NCBI RefSeq assembly: GCF_000400735.1
Contig: NZ_KE007366.1
Span: 372,001-436,000, forward strand
Length of the DNA stretch: 64,000 bases
Source of the DNA: Acinetobacter tandoii DSM 14970 = CIP 107469
GTDB taxonomy: Bacteria; Pseudomonadota; Gammaproteobacteria; Pseudomonadales; Moraxellaceae
Direction: 5' to 3'
This document shows positions 9,137 through 18,980 of this stretch, in pieces; the first letter of the stretch is position 1; each line of letters opens with the position of its first letter. The notes beneath the pieces are model-generated. The model was not told where the DNA came from and made no database searches. It was given only the letters and a program-made list of their open reading frames with translations. A program made the translations under genes and the position numbers.

Positions 9137-11016
9137 TAGTCTCTCACCTCAGAAAACTTGGTATATTGCTGTTCTAAAACCATACTAAACCACAATCTAT
9201 GGAATTTTTTTACCATATTCTTTTCTTCAACAAAATCTCTCTTTGACTGTTTACATGCATCTTCAAATGAGCATTTCATTAAATTATGAAAACTTTCTGC
9301 ATGTTTTTTCGCATTTTTCATATTTACGATAAATTTTTCATGTGTATTGCTCAGAATATTTAGTGAACTTTGAATCTCGTTTACTTTTCGTTCTATCTCA
9401 CCCTTCGAAAACTCAAATGATTTAATATCATATCTAATATTTTGGAGTTCCTTCCTCTTTTTTATTAATTTTTTTTTGCAATATTCTTTTATTTGTTTAT
9501 CAGCATCTTTAGCAAAATTAGCAATTTCCAGTTCTATAGCACCATGCAAAATATCAAAATCTTTATTGAAACTCGCATCAGACCAATAGTCATCAAACCA
9601 ATAGTCACATAACATTTTATGACAAGATGCCAAATTTCCTGTATCCAATGATGGAGGATTCCTAAGATAAAACTCTTCTGATTTTACGATTAAATCAATT
9701 TCTATTTCTGTCCAACTTTGGCTCAATAGCATCGTAGCCTTTTTAAGCCACATCTTTAATGCTGGAACCGTATGCTTATCAGGTTTCCGTAAATTAGACA
9801 CTTTTACAAATTTCTCAATCATATCTGCAATAAATGATTTCTTCTCTAAATCTAATAAATTATCAATTTCACTCTGAATTTTTTTGATCTTATATTCATA
9901 CTCAGTACAAATATTTTTTAAATTATTTATATCTGTTTTATATTTTTCCAATTCTTCATTCATTTTTTTGGTTTGTTGCTCATAATTATTCTTTTCCTTA
10001 TTAACTTTATCTACAACCAGATATTGAACATTAAAACCATTCATAAAACGAGCATATGGATTTGCTGCCTTATGTAAACTATCATAAAGTGAAGAAAATG
10101 AATCATGATTAACTCTTTTAATTACATCAAAATAATCAGGATGCTTACTTTGTATATTCACCAATGAGCGTCCAAACTCTAATGGAAATATTATTTCCTT
10201 ATATTCATCTGAATTAATGAAATCATGGGTACAGAGTTGCTCGATAATTCTTTTCTTAAAACCATTTAAATCAAAATGCTCTTTATTAGCCTTTACATAA
10301 TCCAAAACTGTTACTGGGGAAAAAGAATATGTTAAAACGATCCTAAATCGATTTATCTGTGATGTCCAAGATTTAAATTCATTTAATGCTAATCTCTCAG
10401 GATTTAGGAAAGATAAGTCATCTAATCGTCCAACCAAAAGTACAATATCAGCTGTTGATGCATATGTTCTGGCTATTTCCTCTACATGTCTCTGTTCATT
10501 TTCATCTCTTGCTTGAATTCCTGGTAAATCCAAGATACGGATATCTAATGGTTTTTTATCAGCATCTACATAGAAATATTTATTAGGGATATGAACATCA
10601 ATAATCTCTTTTTGCCATGACTCACCCTGTTCTACAGCTTCTCGTAATTTTCCAAAATATTCATTGACTGTATTTACATCAATAGAATTATTTTGACTAT
10701 CTCTAAAATGCCACTGATCATCCACAGATTTACGATAGCGAATAGGTATAACCGTTGATGATTTTCCAATTTCTCGACCACCACGTAATGGTTTTGATAC
10801 TTCATCTATATAATCATCATTAATCCTAAGTAGTTTAAGAATTAAAGTTGTCTTTCCTACTTGTGTCGATCCATAAACAACTATAGTAATTTGATCAGAG
10901 CGTGTTAAATCAGCTTCTAAGTCTGGATCAACTTGATCAAGGAAATCCTGATATGCTTTTTTTGCCCATTGGTCACGTTGGCTATAAAGTTCAAGCCAAT
11001 CTCGATTGCTTTCCAC
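9136..11016 (-). CDS. Dynamin-like GTPase, second gene of the operon
   Basis: A 626-residue P-loop GTPase. The Walker A motif GSTQVGKT is at residues 49-56, a switch I threonine lies in GKSSTVIPI near 84-92, and the G3 motif DLPG is at 163-166. A standard NKxD motif is not evident. Two coiled-coil regions follow (about 338-392 and 520-600), as in dynamin-family stalks. Bacterial dynamin-like proteins remodel membranes, and the Leo proteins of the Eleos anti-phage system belong to this broad group. The gene overlaps its upstream partner by 26 bases and its downstream partner by one base, so the three form one tight operon. A defence role is inferred from position. Confidence 0.82.
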   Translation of the reverse strand: MESNRDWLELYSQRDQWAKKAYQDFLDQVDPDLEADLTRSDQITIVVYGSTQVGKTTLILKLLRINDDYIDEVSKPLRGGREIGKSSTVIPIRYRKSVDDQWHFRDSQNNSIDVNTVNEYFGKLREAVEQGESWQKEIIDVHIPNKYFYVDADKKPLDIRILDLPGIQARDENEQRHVEEIARTYASTADIVLLVGRLDDLSFLNPERLALNEFKSWTSQINRFRIVLTYSFSPVTVLDYVKANKEHFDLNGFKKRIIEQLCTHDFINSDEYKEIIFPLEFGRSLVNIQSKHPDYFDVIKRVNHDSFSSLYDSLHKAANPYARFMNGFNVQYLVVDKVNKEKNNYEQQTKKMNEELEKYKTDINNLKNICTEYEYKIKKIQSEIDNLLDLEKKSFIADMIEKFVKVSNLRKPDKHTVPALKMWLKKATMLLSQSWTEIEIDLIVKSEEFYLRNPPSLDTGNLASCHKMLCDYWFDDYWSDASFNKDFDILHGAIELEIANFAKDADKQIKEYCKKKLIKKRKELQNIRYDIKSFEFSKGEIERKVNEIQSSLNILSNTHEKFIVNMKNAKKHAESFHNLMKCSFEDACKQSKRDFVEEKNMVKKFHRLWFSMVLEQQYTKFSEVRD

Positions 11017-13135
11017 TTAATAACCTTTGTAAATTTTCTTGAGAATTTTTGACTACATTTAGACAACGATATATTGTATCTTTTTTAAGCAAATCTTTAT
11101 TCAATCCATATGCCTTGTCTAGATTATTACGTATTACTTCACGAATGTTTTCCATTACATCATCATAATGTTCCAATGATGTTTGCACATTTGCATCACC
11201 ATAATGTCCTAATACAGCCGCAATATATTCTTTCTGACTATTGTGATAGTTCTCTGTTTCCTTTCCTATTTGATAAGCTAGATAACCTGCAATAATAACA
11301 CCTGCAGCTACCATAGATACCGTTCCACCAATACCAACTGCTCCTGTAGTGGAGGCACTATTTCCTGACAACACTGAGATTAATGCAGGAATCGTATCAA
11401 TTTCTGCATCTGCGACAATATCTACAGCAAAAATAGTTGCCATAGTTCTCATTATAGGTATAAATGACTCTTTGAATTCCGGTAGACCTTCACTGGTTGA
11501 TTTTGCAATATTCTCAATTAACTGAGACTCACTCATACCTTTTTCAATATTTATGCTTGGGGTTGCGATTGTAGCAATTTGCATGATGCGCGCATACTCC
11601 ATAACAATGGCTGGTACTAATGCTATTGCTTTTGGAAAATCAGAGTTTTCATCAAATTTTATCTCATCCTTTTCTTTTACTAAATCAGGACGAAATAACA
11701 AATTGAGTCCATCCTTTACCTCGGGTTTCTCAAGCAGAGTAATCTTGTCATGAGATATGTCTCCCAATATCTTTTGTGTATTAATTACCATGTTGCCATT
11801 TCTTTCATAATTTATAGCGACATCTAACTTTAATTGTTCTTTAGATAGATATGACAAGGCTAATAAATTACTTTCGATAATTGTTCTTGGCTGACTACCG
11901 TCTGGATTATGATTATCTAACCAAAACTGTCTGATCCGTTCTTTATGACGACCACTATCACTATTTTGTATTAATGTATTAGTCGTATTTTTTAGCCAAT
12001 TTCCCAAGCCTTCTTCATTATTTTTATAGGAATTTTCAGCGCTTTGTATGGCTGCATTAACGTAACTTTGAGTTTGAGTAACAAGTTTTCTACTATAGCT
12101 TTTTTTAAATTTTGCTTTAGCCTCATCAAATTTTAATAAGATTTCTTCAACAGTTTTATCTTTTCCAACTGTAGATTTTAATCCCATAGAAAGTAAATCA
12201 TCTTCAATCTGATCAATAATGAAGTCAATTTCATTAGATAAAATTTCATCTAACTCACTATATTTTGCATTTTCGGACTCTCTGGAACTAAGAGTATTAT
12301 TATAAACTGCAAAAATTAACGCTTGTTCCCACTTACTCTTATATTCATCATCACATGCACCTGTTAATACAATATTAGTTACTTGCTGTCCTGAACATTG
12401 AAAAACTTCAACTGCTGTTTTTTTCAACTCTTGACGCTGTTCATCAGTTAAATTTTCTGTTTTAGTTACAGCAATGATTGGATGACGATATTCTAAATAC
12501 TTACTCCGCAAATCATTTAATATTTTTCGTGAGCTATTTGCTGCAAGACGTGTTTCATCTGTAACTAAAATACAACCTAATGCATGAGTTAAAGTATGAC
12601 GCATCAATTCTTGCCATTTTTCATTTACACGCGTTTCTAGCTCATAACCTGGTAATAATACAAAACCTAACTCTTCACCTTTAAAATGCTTGATTGGGAC
12701 ATATAATTTGACCAATAGTATTGTGTTGTCAGCCTTATAATTTCTTAATATTTCCTGCAATTCTTCTGACGCAATTTTTCTTTCTTTTTCTATCCCTTCT
12801 TTTTCATCCAACTCAACTTTAACAGCATAAGGTTCTGTACAAGTTTTATTTTCAAGAATAAAGAGCGGCAACTGCTCACTTCGTCCTTCATTTTCTAATA
12901 ACCATTCAGAGTCTAAGTTATAAATTTCACGAATCAATCGTGATTTTCCAGCACTTTGTGTCCCTGCTACAGCAATGTATTTAGTATTAGCCAACTCTCT
13001 TGTAATTCGGAGCTTACGATTAGTTGTTAAAATTTGATTTTTTAATTTATTATAATTTGGTGTCCCTGACAGACTAAATAACAGATTAACTAATGCTCTT
13101 TCTAATCTATTAATGGTATCTGTTTCTGTAGTCAT
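10991..13135 (-). CDS. Dynamin-like GTPase with membrane segment, first gene of the operon
   Basis: A 714-residue protein with Walker A GTQSAGKS at residues 58-65, a degenerate G3 site (VLLPG, residues 159-163, with Leu where Asp is usual) and a G4-like TKTE at 224-227. After a long helical middle part, residues 600-623 form a Gly/Ala-rich hydrophobic stretch (GGTVSMVAAGVIIAGYLAYQ) that should insert in a membrane, followed by a helical tail. This pattern of GTPase head, helical stalk and membrane-inserting hydrophobic segment is that of bacterial dynamin-like proteins. It leads the three-gene operon, and no promoter was pinned down in the AT-rich gap upstream. The altered G3 site suggests specialised nucleotide use. 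Confidence 0.82.
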   Translation of the reverse strand: MTTETDTINRLERALVNLLFSLSGTPNYNKLKNQILTTNRKLRITRELANTKYIAVAGTQSAGKSRLIREIYNLDSEWLLENEGRSEQLPLFILENKTCTEPYAVKVELDEKEGIEKERKIASEELQEILRNYKADNTILLVKLYVPIKHFKGEELGFVLLPGYELETRVNEKWQELMRHTLTHALGCILVTDETRLAANSSRKILNDLRSKYLEYRHPIIAVTKTENLTDEQRQELKKTAVEVFQCSGQQVTNIVLTGACDDEYKSKWEQALIFAVYNNTLSSRESENAKYSELDEILSNEIDFIIDQIEDDLLSMGLKSTVGKDKTVEEILLKFDEAKAKFKKSYSRKLVTQTQSYVNAAIQSAENSYKNNEEGLGNWLKNTTNTLIQNSDSGRHKERIRQFWLDNHNPDGSQPRTIIESNLLALSYLSKEQLKLDVAINYERNGNMVINTQKILGDISHDKITLLEKPEVKDGLNLLFRPDLVKEKDEIKFDENSDFPKAIALVPAIVMEYARIMQIATIATPSINIEKGMSESQLIENIAKSTSEGLPEFKESFIPIMRTMATIFAVDIVADAEIDTIPALISVLSGNSASTTGAVGIGGTVSMVAAGVIIAGYLAYQIGKETENYHNSQKEYIAAVLGHYGDANVQTSLEHYDDVMENIREVIRNNLDKAYGLNKDLLKKDTIYRCLNVVKNSQENLQRLLSGKQSRLA

Positions 13136-13539
13136 ATATTATTTTACAACCCCGTATTTAATTATTTAGTCAGATTTAAATTTTTACAACAATATTTCTA
13201 TTATTTTCTAATACATTTAAGTCTAACAATGAAAGGCAACTTAGTCTTTATTATATCATCAGCTAAAAAAAATGTTAATGAATTAGGAAAAATACATCAA
13301 CATACTAAGCAACAATCTGTATGAAATGCAGGCCTAAAGTCGTAGTATATCTTCAGCAAAGATCTCCGATTTACTCTTGATGAATAATTCCGAGATGGTG
13401 GCAGTTTAACCCAACAAATAATCCCAATAAAAAAAGATACCTAGAACTATGAATAAAGAACTTTATTACCCAATTTTACCCGTTCATCGACTAAGATGAA
13501 TTGTCTGTACCAAAAGTTACAGACAATTCTCTTATATAG
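13136..13539. other. Gap between the GTPase operon and the DUF262 gene
   Basis: No gene is seen. A 12-base perfect stem (GAATTGTCTGTA at 13498-13509 with TACAGACAATTC at 13518-13529) lies just downstream of the DUF262 stop codon and may be its terminator, though no T run follows. The rest should hold the GTPase operon promoter. Confidence 0.5.
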
Positions 13540-15342
13540 TTAAAGACTTCTATAAAACATTTTGACTTTTTGTGCCATTAGCTTACGACGCTGACTTAGA
13601 AACTCGCTATATTGATTTGAGTCCAATGAGCTAATGTTTTCTGGTATGCAATGATTGACTAAGTTTTGATCTAAACATTCCTGATCTCTCAATGAGGTTA
13701 TTTCATTCTTCTGTGTATTTATGTCTTGGATAATTGTTTCCATGTATTTGCTTGGTGAAGCATTACCTAGCTTGATGTTGACTGATTGCTCAGTATAAAC
13801 ATAGTTTGCAACCTGATTATATTCGCTTTTCTTAAAACCATTTTTGGCTAAATAATCTTTAGGAAAAACATGATGCACATCCCCTCTCTGCTCAATCAAA
13901 CTACGTACAGTTAGACTATCTGATAAGAAAGATTGTTCATTCAATTTACATTGCGCTGCTAGATAACACAGATAAGCATTGTTAACTGTACTTGAGGAAT
14001 CAAGCTCATTAACTAATCTGTAATCCCAAAAACCATCATCAAGGTCTGCTTGCTCAATTTGGGCCAAATAAGCTTCTATTCCTTTTTCTAATATCTGTTT
14101 ACTATCACGTTCAATTGCTGTTTCAGATGAACCTGAATAACGCCCAGTTAATAGTGAAACAACATACCAACGCTTTACTAAATTTTGAATTTGTGGTTCT
14201 GGTATTTTTGATGCGCGTAGCTGTAAATAAAGCGCATAGGCGAAATTAAGACTGGTTTGGGAACTAATCAACTTTTTATTAATAAAACCAGCAGACTGAA
14301 TGATTGTGATAAATCGTTGGTAATTAGTTTGGTTAAAAAAGTCTTCCAAACCTTGTCTTAACTTCTTATAGCTTTCTTCAGCGATAGTTTGAACATTCCG
14401 TCTATTTTCAAAATCTCGACCTGAAAGCAATGCAACTAAATCACTAAATTTTCCTCGATTAAATTGACATGTATAAGCCACACGTAAGACATCTATATAG
14501 CTTGGCTGATACAAATCATCTTTAATCTCTGCTATCCAACTAATTTTTTTATAGTCATCACTACTAGCAAATACTTTATCATTTTGCTGGATGGTTTTAT
14601 TAAAACTACTGTCTTTTAACAAATGACAGAAATAATCAATCATTTTACGTAGCCGATTGCCACCAAAATGCTCATCAGATGCAATCTTCGACATAACAAA
14701 ATCGGCATTGCTTAGCACCACACCTTTCTGATTGATTCGAATAAAAATCTCAGTCACCGTATCAATATCAAGAGATGAATCCAACTCAATAATACCGATT
14801 TGACGGTTTTTGATTGCTTTTAATTTTTCGAGTTTATCTTCGATAAAATCTTCATTAGCATCAGGATTTAATGCCATATATGCACGTCGTGCCTGAGAGA
14901 TTGAAATATCACCATTTAAAATGGGAGCAATGTTATTGACCCAAATTGGATTACGTTCGATTGCAGTATTACATACTTCAAACAAAGGTTCATCATCTGC
15001 AGCCGTTGGGTTATAAGCAATACGAATATTCGTTTCTTTATAATCTTTATCTAATACAGCCTGACCTACGACTGCCGCTGTTAAGGCTGTGATACGTTGC
15101 TGACCATCAATAAGTACTTTTTTACCTGCTGAGAGTGTGCCATCTTTTAAACGAATATCTGGATTACGCCATGTAATAATATAACCAACGGGATAACCTT
15201 TATAAAGCGAATCCATCAAATCACGTACTTTACTACTTGACCAAACAAATGGGCGTTGAATCTCAGGAATTGCTATTTCACCAGATTTAATCCAAGAAAG
15301 TAGTGTATCGATTGGATGTTGATGTACCGAATACTTTGCCAC
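13540..15342 (-). CDS. DUF262/DUF1524 (GmrSD-like) restriction-type protein
   Basis: A 600-residue protein. The N-terminal DUF262 domain has QRPFVW at residues 29-34 and DGQQRIT at 79-85, the ParB-like NTPase signature of GmrS. The C-terminal region has HHVFPK at about 490-495 and SVNIKL near 520, which fits the His-Me-finger nuclease of DUF1524/GmrD. Such fused proteins are type IV restriction enzymes or other anti-phage effectors that cut modified or foreign DNA. The gene stands alone, on the same strand as its defence-gene neighbours. The activity is inferred from the domains; the target is unknown. Confidence 0.82.
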   Translation of the reverse strand: MAKYSVHQHPIDTLLSWIKSGEIAIPEIQRPFVWSSSKVRDLMDSLYKGYPVGYIITWRNPDIRLKDGTLSAGKKVLIDGQQRITALTAAVVGQAVLDKDYKETNIRIAYNPTAADDEPLFEVCNTAIERNPIWVNNIAPILNGDISISQARRAYMALNPDANEDFIEDKLEKLKAIKNRQIGIIELDSSLDIDTVTEIFIRINQKGVVLSNADFVMSKIASDEHFGGNRLRKMIDYFCHLLKDSSFNKTIQQNDKVFASSDDYKKISWIAEIKDDLYQPSYIDVLRVAYTCQFNRGKFSDLVALLSGRDFENRRNVQTIAEESYKKLRQGLEDFFNQTNYQRFITIIQSAGFINKKLISSQTSLNFAYALYLQLRASKIPEPQIQNLVKRWYVVSLLTGRYSGSSETAIERDSKQILEKGIEAYLAQIEQADLDDGFWDYRLVNELDSSSTVNNAYLCYLAAQCKLNEQSFLSDSLTVRSLIEQRGDVHHVFPKDYLAKNGFKKSEYNQVANYVYTEQSVNIKLGNASPSKYMETIIQDINTQKNEITSLRDQECLDQNLVNHCIPENISSLDSNQYSEFLSQRRKLMAQKVKMFYRSL

Positions 15343-16173
15343 GAAAACCTCTCAATTATAAATACCTTAGATTATACAAATAAAAACTCTATAAAAATTG
15401 ATTCAATGCTCTAATCATTTCTTTAGAAAACTTTATTTTAAGAATTGTTTAATCCATATCCACAGTATAGCAGTATATAAAGAGACTTCCCCACTTATTA
15501 TCCGTTGATGAAACTAGACCTTATACAAAGTACCCCATATGTTCTGGACCATCTTGAAAGCTCTGGCATAAGTCAAAAATACATGAGAAACTAGCCAGCT
15601 CATGCATGATAATTACTATGGTCGATTTTACGGAATTCTTTTCTAAAATAAGTATATAAAACTCACCCTTAAAATCTGATATATCATCAGAATTTAGTAA
15701 AAATTTCTTCAAACTTTTAAAAAAGTTTGTATTTGTTTTTCTAATAGATTTAAAGGCTTCATAAGTTTTAGACAGTTATCTAAATTAAATTTCCCATCAA
15801 AAAATATCATTAATAACTTAGTTTCTATTAATGAGGTAAAAAATGAACAAAATCTAGACTATCAGAAATAATCTCTGCAAACTCTCCCCAAAATTTTCTT
15901 TGAGTCTTAGATAATATAAGTTATCGTCTAGATTATTTTTTAAATAAATTAGATGAAAACTCAATATCCCCAAGGTTTTATTATGGTATTTTTCAATCTC
16001 ATAATTACACCTAAAATAGAAACCAATTAATAAAAAGTAATACTGAGAAGCTATTTTATTTAGAAAAAATTCATGAAAGTTTAAATAATAAAAAAAATAT
16101 CTTAATGATAATATTTTTGATCCTTAATTTTAAAAAAATTAATTAAAATCGAGACCTCCATGATTAAAAACAA
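15343..16173. other. Gap of 830 bases, no convincing gene
   Basis: Very AT-rich. A 63-codon frame on the minus strand (15521-15712) and fragments in other frames just upstream look like a decayed gene, but no family is recognisable. Confidence 0.4.
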
Positions 16174-16998
16174 TTAAACTGAAACATAGGCCTGAGCTAA
16201 ACGCTTTTCTGTAGATGCTTGTGTTGTGTAAAAACGCTCTTGGATGGCATATACAAAATTCTTTAAGGACTCTTCGTCTGTAATCGTGTATTTACCATTT
16301 GCATCCATAGGTAAGCCCAAGGTTTGAATATAGCTATGTAAGCTATTTTGAACTTGAGGGCTATATGAATTGTAAGTATCTAATGCTTTAGCGATATTCT
16401 TACGATTTGGAATCCCCACTTTGTCTTCAGTGTATGAGGGATCAACAGCTAATAAACCGCCCAATTGAAAGAATTGTGTTACTTCTGCAGTTGTCGCTGC
16501 TCTATAAAGGGTATTTAATCCTTTAAAAATACTATTCATGGCACTTAAGCTTTTAAAATACAAATGCCCCGTATTTTTATCAAAAATTGCATCTGGAGAA
16601 TCGGTCAAAACGACAATAGGATTATCCAACACCTCAGGCTGATTTGAAAAACTTAAAGTCTTTCTATAAATTTTTGCGCTAGGTAAAACTTTTTGGATAT
16701 AGTAAAAATCATCGTTTTGACGCTTAAAAATTAAATACTTAATATCTTTATACTGAGCAGCACTGATGGTAGGCAATGAAGTATTTACTTTTTTTTCTAA
16801 TTCCAGAATAGGGTTTGTTACATCAGTCAACGTGTTTAAGTCCACTTTAAACCAATCACCATTTTGGGCTATCGCTGTTGGGGTATAAGAAATAGTATTT
16901 AAAGTAGTCGGTAATAAACCAGCATAAAAATCAGGACAATTCTGCCCCGACAAAACGACATGAAACTTTGCATTATTCCGTGAATACAGAAAATTCAT
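16174..16998 (-). CDS. kwaB: Kiwa-like anti-phage protein KwaB (DUF4868-like)
   Basis: A 274-residue soluble protein whose central part (KDIKYLIFKRQNDDFYYIQK, then LTDSPDAIFDKNTGHLYFKS) resembles DUF4868, the KwaB component of the Kiwa defence system. KwaB works together with the membrane protein KwaA, which senses phage attack at the inner membrane. Here it starts 10 bases after a four-helix membrane protein of the expected KwaA size, in the expected order. I chose the ATG at 16998 because it follows a GGGGG ribosome site; a GTG six bases upstream is possible. The call rests on pattern memory and gene order, not on an alignment. It is slightly shorter than the KwaB I recall (about 315 residues). 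Confidence 0.62.
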   Translation of the reverse strand: MNFLYSRNNAKFHVVLSGQNCPDFYAGLLPTTLNTISYTPTAIAQNGDWFKVDLNTLTDVTNPILELEKKVNTSLPTISAAQYKDIKYLIFKRQNDDFYYIQKVLPSAKIYRKTLSFSNQPEVLDNPIVVLTDSPDAIFDKNTGHLYFKSLSAMNSIFKGLNTLYRAATTAEVTQFFQLGGLLAVDPSYTEDKVGIPNRKNIAKALDTYNSYSPQVQNSLHSYIQTLGLPMDANGKYTITDEESLKNFVYAIQERFYTTQASTEKRLAQAYVSV

Positions 16999-17008
16999 TA
17001 CCACCCCC

Positions 17009-17635
17009 TTAGTCTAAAATTAAAAATGTATATTCGTTCACTTTTGTAAGAGCAATATAACTTCGCATATCACCATTACCATCTTCAAAAAGCTCATCAA
17101 TAGTTTTTATTTCCCTCTTAGAAATCACCAAAACTTTTGAATCATCTATATGTTTTATAAAATAAAATTTATATCCTAATACTAAAAATATTGGATTAAA
17201 GTAAAAAAATCGAGTCCTAGCTAGGACTATTAGCATTAATACAAAGAAAAGCAAGAATGATTTCAATGTAGGTAAACTAATGGCAACAAATGCATAACCT
17301 AAATAAATTGGAAGATAAAAGTCATTTCCCTGCTCAAATGCTTTTACTTTTTTTCTCTCTATAACATCCTGATCTAAATACTTTAAGCTAAATCTAATCG
17401 AAAAAAATGAAAGAAACAGCAAAGCTATAAAATAAATCACATAAGCAACATACGTGACTGAATCAGTGATAAATTTTTCACTAAATCTAAAATTTTCAAT
17501 GCTTAGTAAAAGTGAGATTAGGTACTTGACCCACTCCCACCTCAACCAAACTGTCTCTTCATGAGAAATAAGAAAAATTAATCCTGCTAAGGCGATGGAA
17601 ATAGCAGTCAAAACTATATGTAATAGATGTTTCAT
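17009..17635 (-). CDS. kwaA: Kiwa-like membrane protein KwaA
   Basis: A 208-residue protein with four predicted membrane helices: residues 5-23, around 60-83, about 109-135 in a hydrophobic pair, and a C-terminal soluble tail containing NPIFLVLGYKFYFI. The tail NP-x-LLxFGYxFY followed by short beta-like strands is how I remember KwaA ending. KwaA is the inner-membrane partner of KwaB. The pair lies between a GmrSD-like gene and a type I restriction system, which strengthens the defence reading. The identification remains provisional. Confidence 0.62.
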   Translation of the reverse strand: MKHLLHIVLTAISIALAGLIFLISHEETVWLRWEWVKYLISLLLSIENFRFSEKFITDSVTYVAYVIYFIALLFLSFFSIRFSLKYLDQDVIERKKVKAFEQGNDFYLPIYLGYAFVAISLPTLKSFLLFFVLMLIVLARTRFFYFNPIFLVLGYKFYFIKHIDDSKVLVISKREIKTIDELFEDGNGDMRSYIALTKVNEYTFLILD

Positions 17636-17726
17636 GCTAAATCTCCATCTGTAATCAAAGTCTATTGTGCTTAATTTTTATCCCATTTCATAGCATAAAG
17701 AGACACAGCTTGACGCATTAAAAACT

Positions 17727-18980
17727 TTATCCATTTTGCTCAAAAGTTTTAGCTATATGCTCTTCAGCATCTCGAATAGAAATCTGACCATTCATCAGCA
17801 TAGGTAAAAGCCAATCCCTTAATTTAATCAACTTCTCTGATTCTTCATCTAAACTTACTATTAGTTCAAAATTGCTACCTATATAATTTTCAAACTTTAA
17901 TAAAAGTTCTGAAGGAGGTATAAGTATCTTTGACTGCTTAAGATGATCTAGAGTGATATGCCCCATTGTTGTTTTTCTAAGATCAGCAATCATTTTAAAA
18001 TGATTTAAATAGTTTAAAAGTTCAAAATATACAAAGCTTTTAGGGTAGTATTCTTTTGGTAAAACTTTAAAAATATGCTGATTCAAGGCAGCCTTTCCAC
18101 CTGTCCAAATTTTAACATCTAATGAAGCTGACCAAGAAAATAAAATATCTCCATTTTCAATAACTGCTGACAATGGAATATCTTTTGATGCTTTTTCAGT
18201 ATCAGCATTAATTCCATTATTCATTTCCCGTATTTTCACTACAGGTAAAAAATCGGTATTATTATTTGGCCTATACTTTTGCATAGGCAAGCCATTAACA
18301 TAATTAGCAATATCCCATAAACTTTTTACTTGCCAATCTACTGGAATTTCTCTTTTTAGGGTTTTATTATAAACAAGTTCTTTCTTTAAGAGACTAGGAT
18401 AATTTAATTGAATAAACCAAAAATCATACGCTAATTTTGAAAAAATTAATATTTTTGATTTAATTAAATTATTCAATTCAATTTTATCATCTAAAGTTTT
18501 CAATACTTTCGATAAACTCTTCTGTTTTTCTACGGACTCAGGAATTCTAATCTCGAAATTTTTTATATCATTTGTATTAAGGTTTTTTCGAACCCCTGAG
18601 GCAAGATCACGTATTTCTTTATACTGATTTTTTAAAAAGTAATAGACATATTCATTATCAGCAAGGTCTTTATTTAATTCAATATTACAACATGCCTGAT
18701 TCGTAGCCATTGGTTTTTTCATAATGGCAACATTCCCACGTGTTTTTCCCTCCCCATACATAGCTAGAGCAAGTGTATCTTTAGGATATACACGAATACT
18801 GGTCTTTTCTAAGGCTGCTTCTGTAATATATTCATTTGTATCATATATATATTTAAGCGAAAGCTGCTCTGTTTTCAACCAAGGAATATTTCCCTCACTC
18901 CAAAAAATGGGGTTACTTCTTAGAGGAGTTAATCCGCTAGAAATTTTCAGTGAAATTTCGCTAAGTTTCTTAGTGATCAT
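17727..18980 (-). CDS. hsdS: Type I restriction enzyme specificity subunit HsdS
   Basis: A 417-residue subunit with the two target-recognition half-domains of HsdS. The first begins MITKKLSEISLKISSGLTP and ends in a helical spacer near residues 155-180 (QKSLSKVLKTLDDKIELNN). The second begins about residue 218 (VDWQVKSLWDIANYVNG) and ends with a similar spacer and LRDWLLPMLMNGQI. HsdS reads the bipartite DNA target and holds HsdM and HsdR together. Its start overlaps the end of hsdM by 11 bases. Length and domain order are normal, so it should be functional. The target sequence cannot be read from the protein by eye. Confidence 0.93.
   Translation of the reverse strand: MITKKLSEISLKISSGLTPLRSNPIFWSEGNIPWLKTEQLSLKYIYDTNEYITEAALEKTSIRVYPKDTLALAMYGEGKTRGNVAIMKKPMATNQACCNIELNKDLADNEYVYYFLKNQYKEIRDLASGVRKNLNTNDIKNFEIRIPESVEKQKSLSKVLKTLDDKIELNNLIKSKILIFSKLAYDFWFIQLNYPSLLKKELVYNKTLKREIPVDWQVKSLWDIANYVNGLPMQKYRPNNNTDFLPVVKIREMNNGINADTEKASKDIPLSAVIENGDILFSWSASLDVKIWTGGKAALNQHIFKVLPKEYYPKSFVYFELLNYLNHFKMIADLRKTTMGHITLDHLKQSKILIPPSELLLKFENYIGSNFELIVSLDEESEKLIKLRDWLLPMLMNGQISIRDAEEHIAKTFEQNG

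Noticed and set aside
15521..15712. Small gene in the gap before kwaB
   Set aside because: No family, no ribosome site, and fragments of other frames next to it look like decay.
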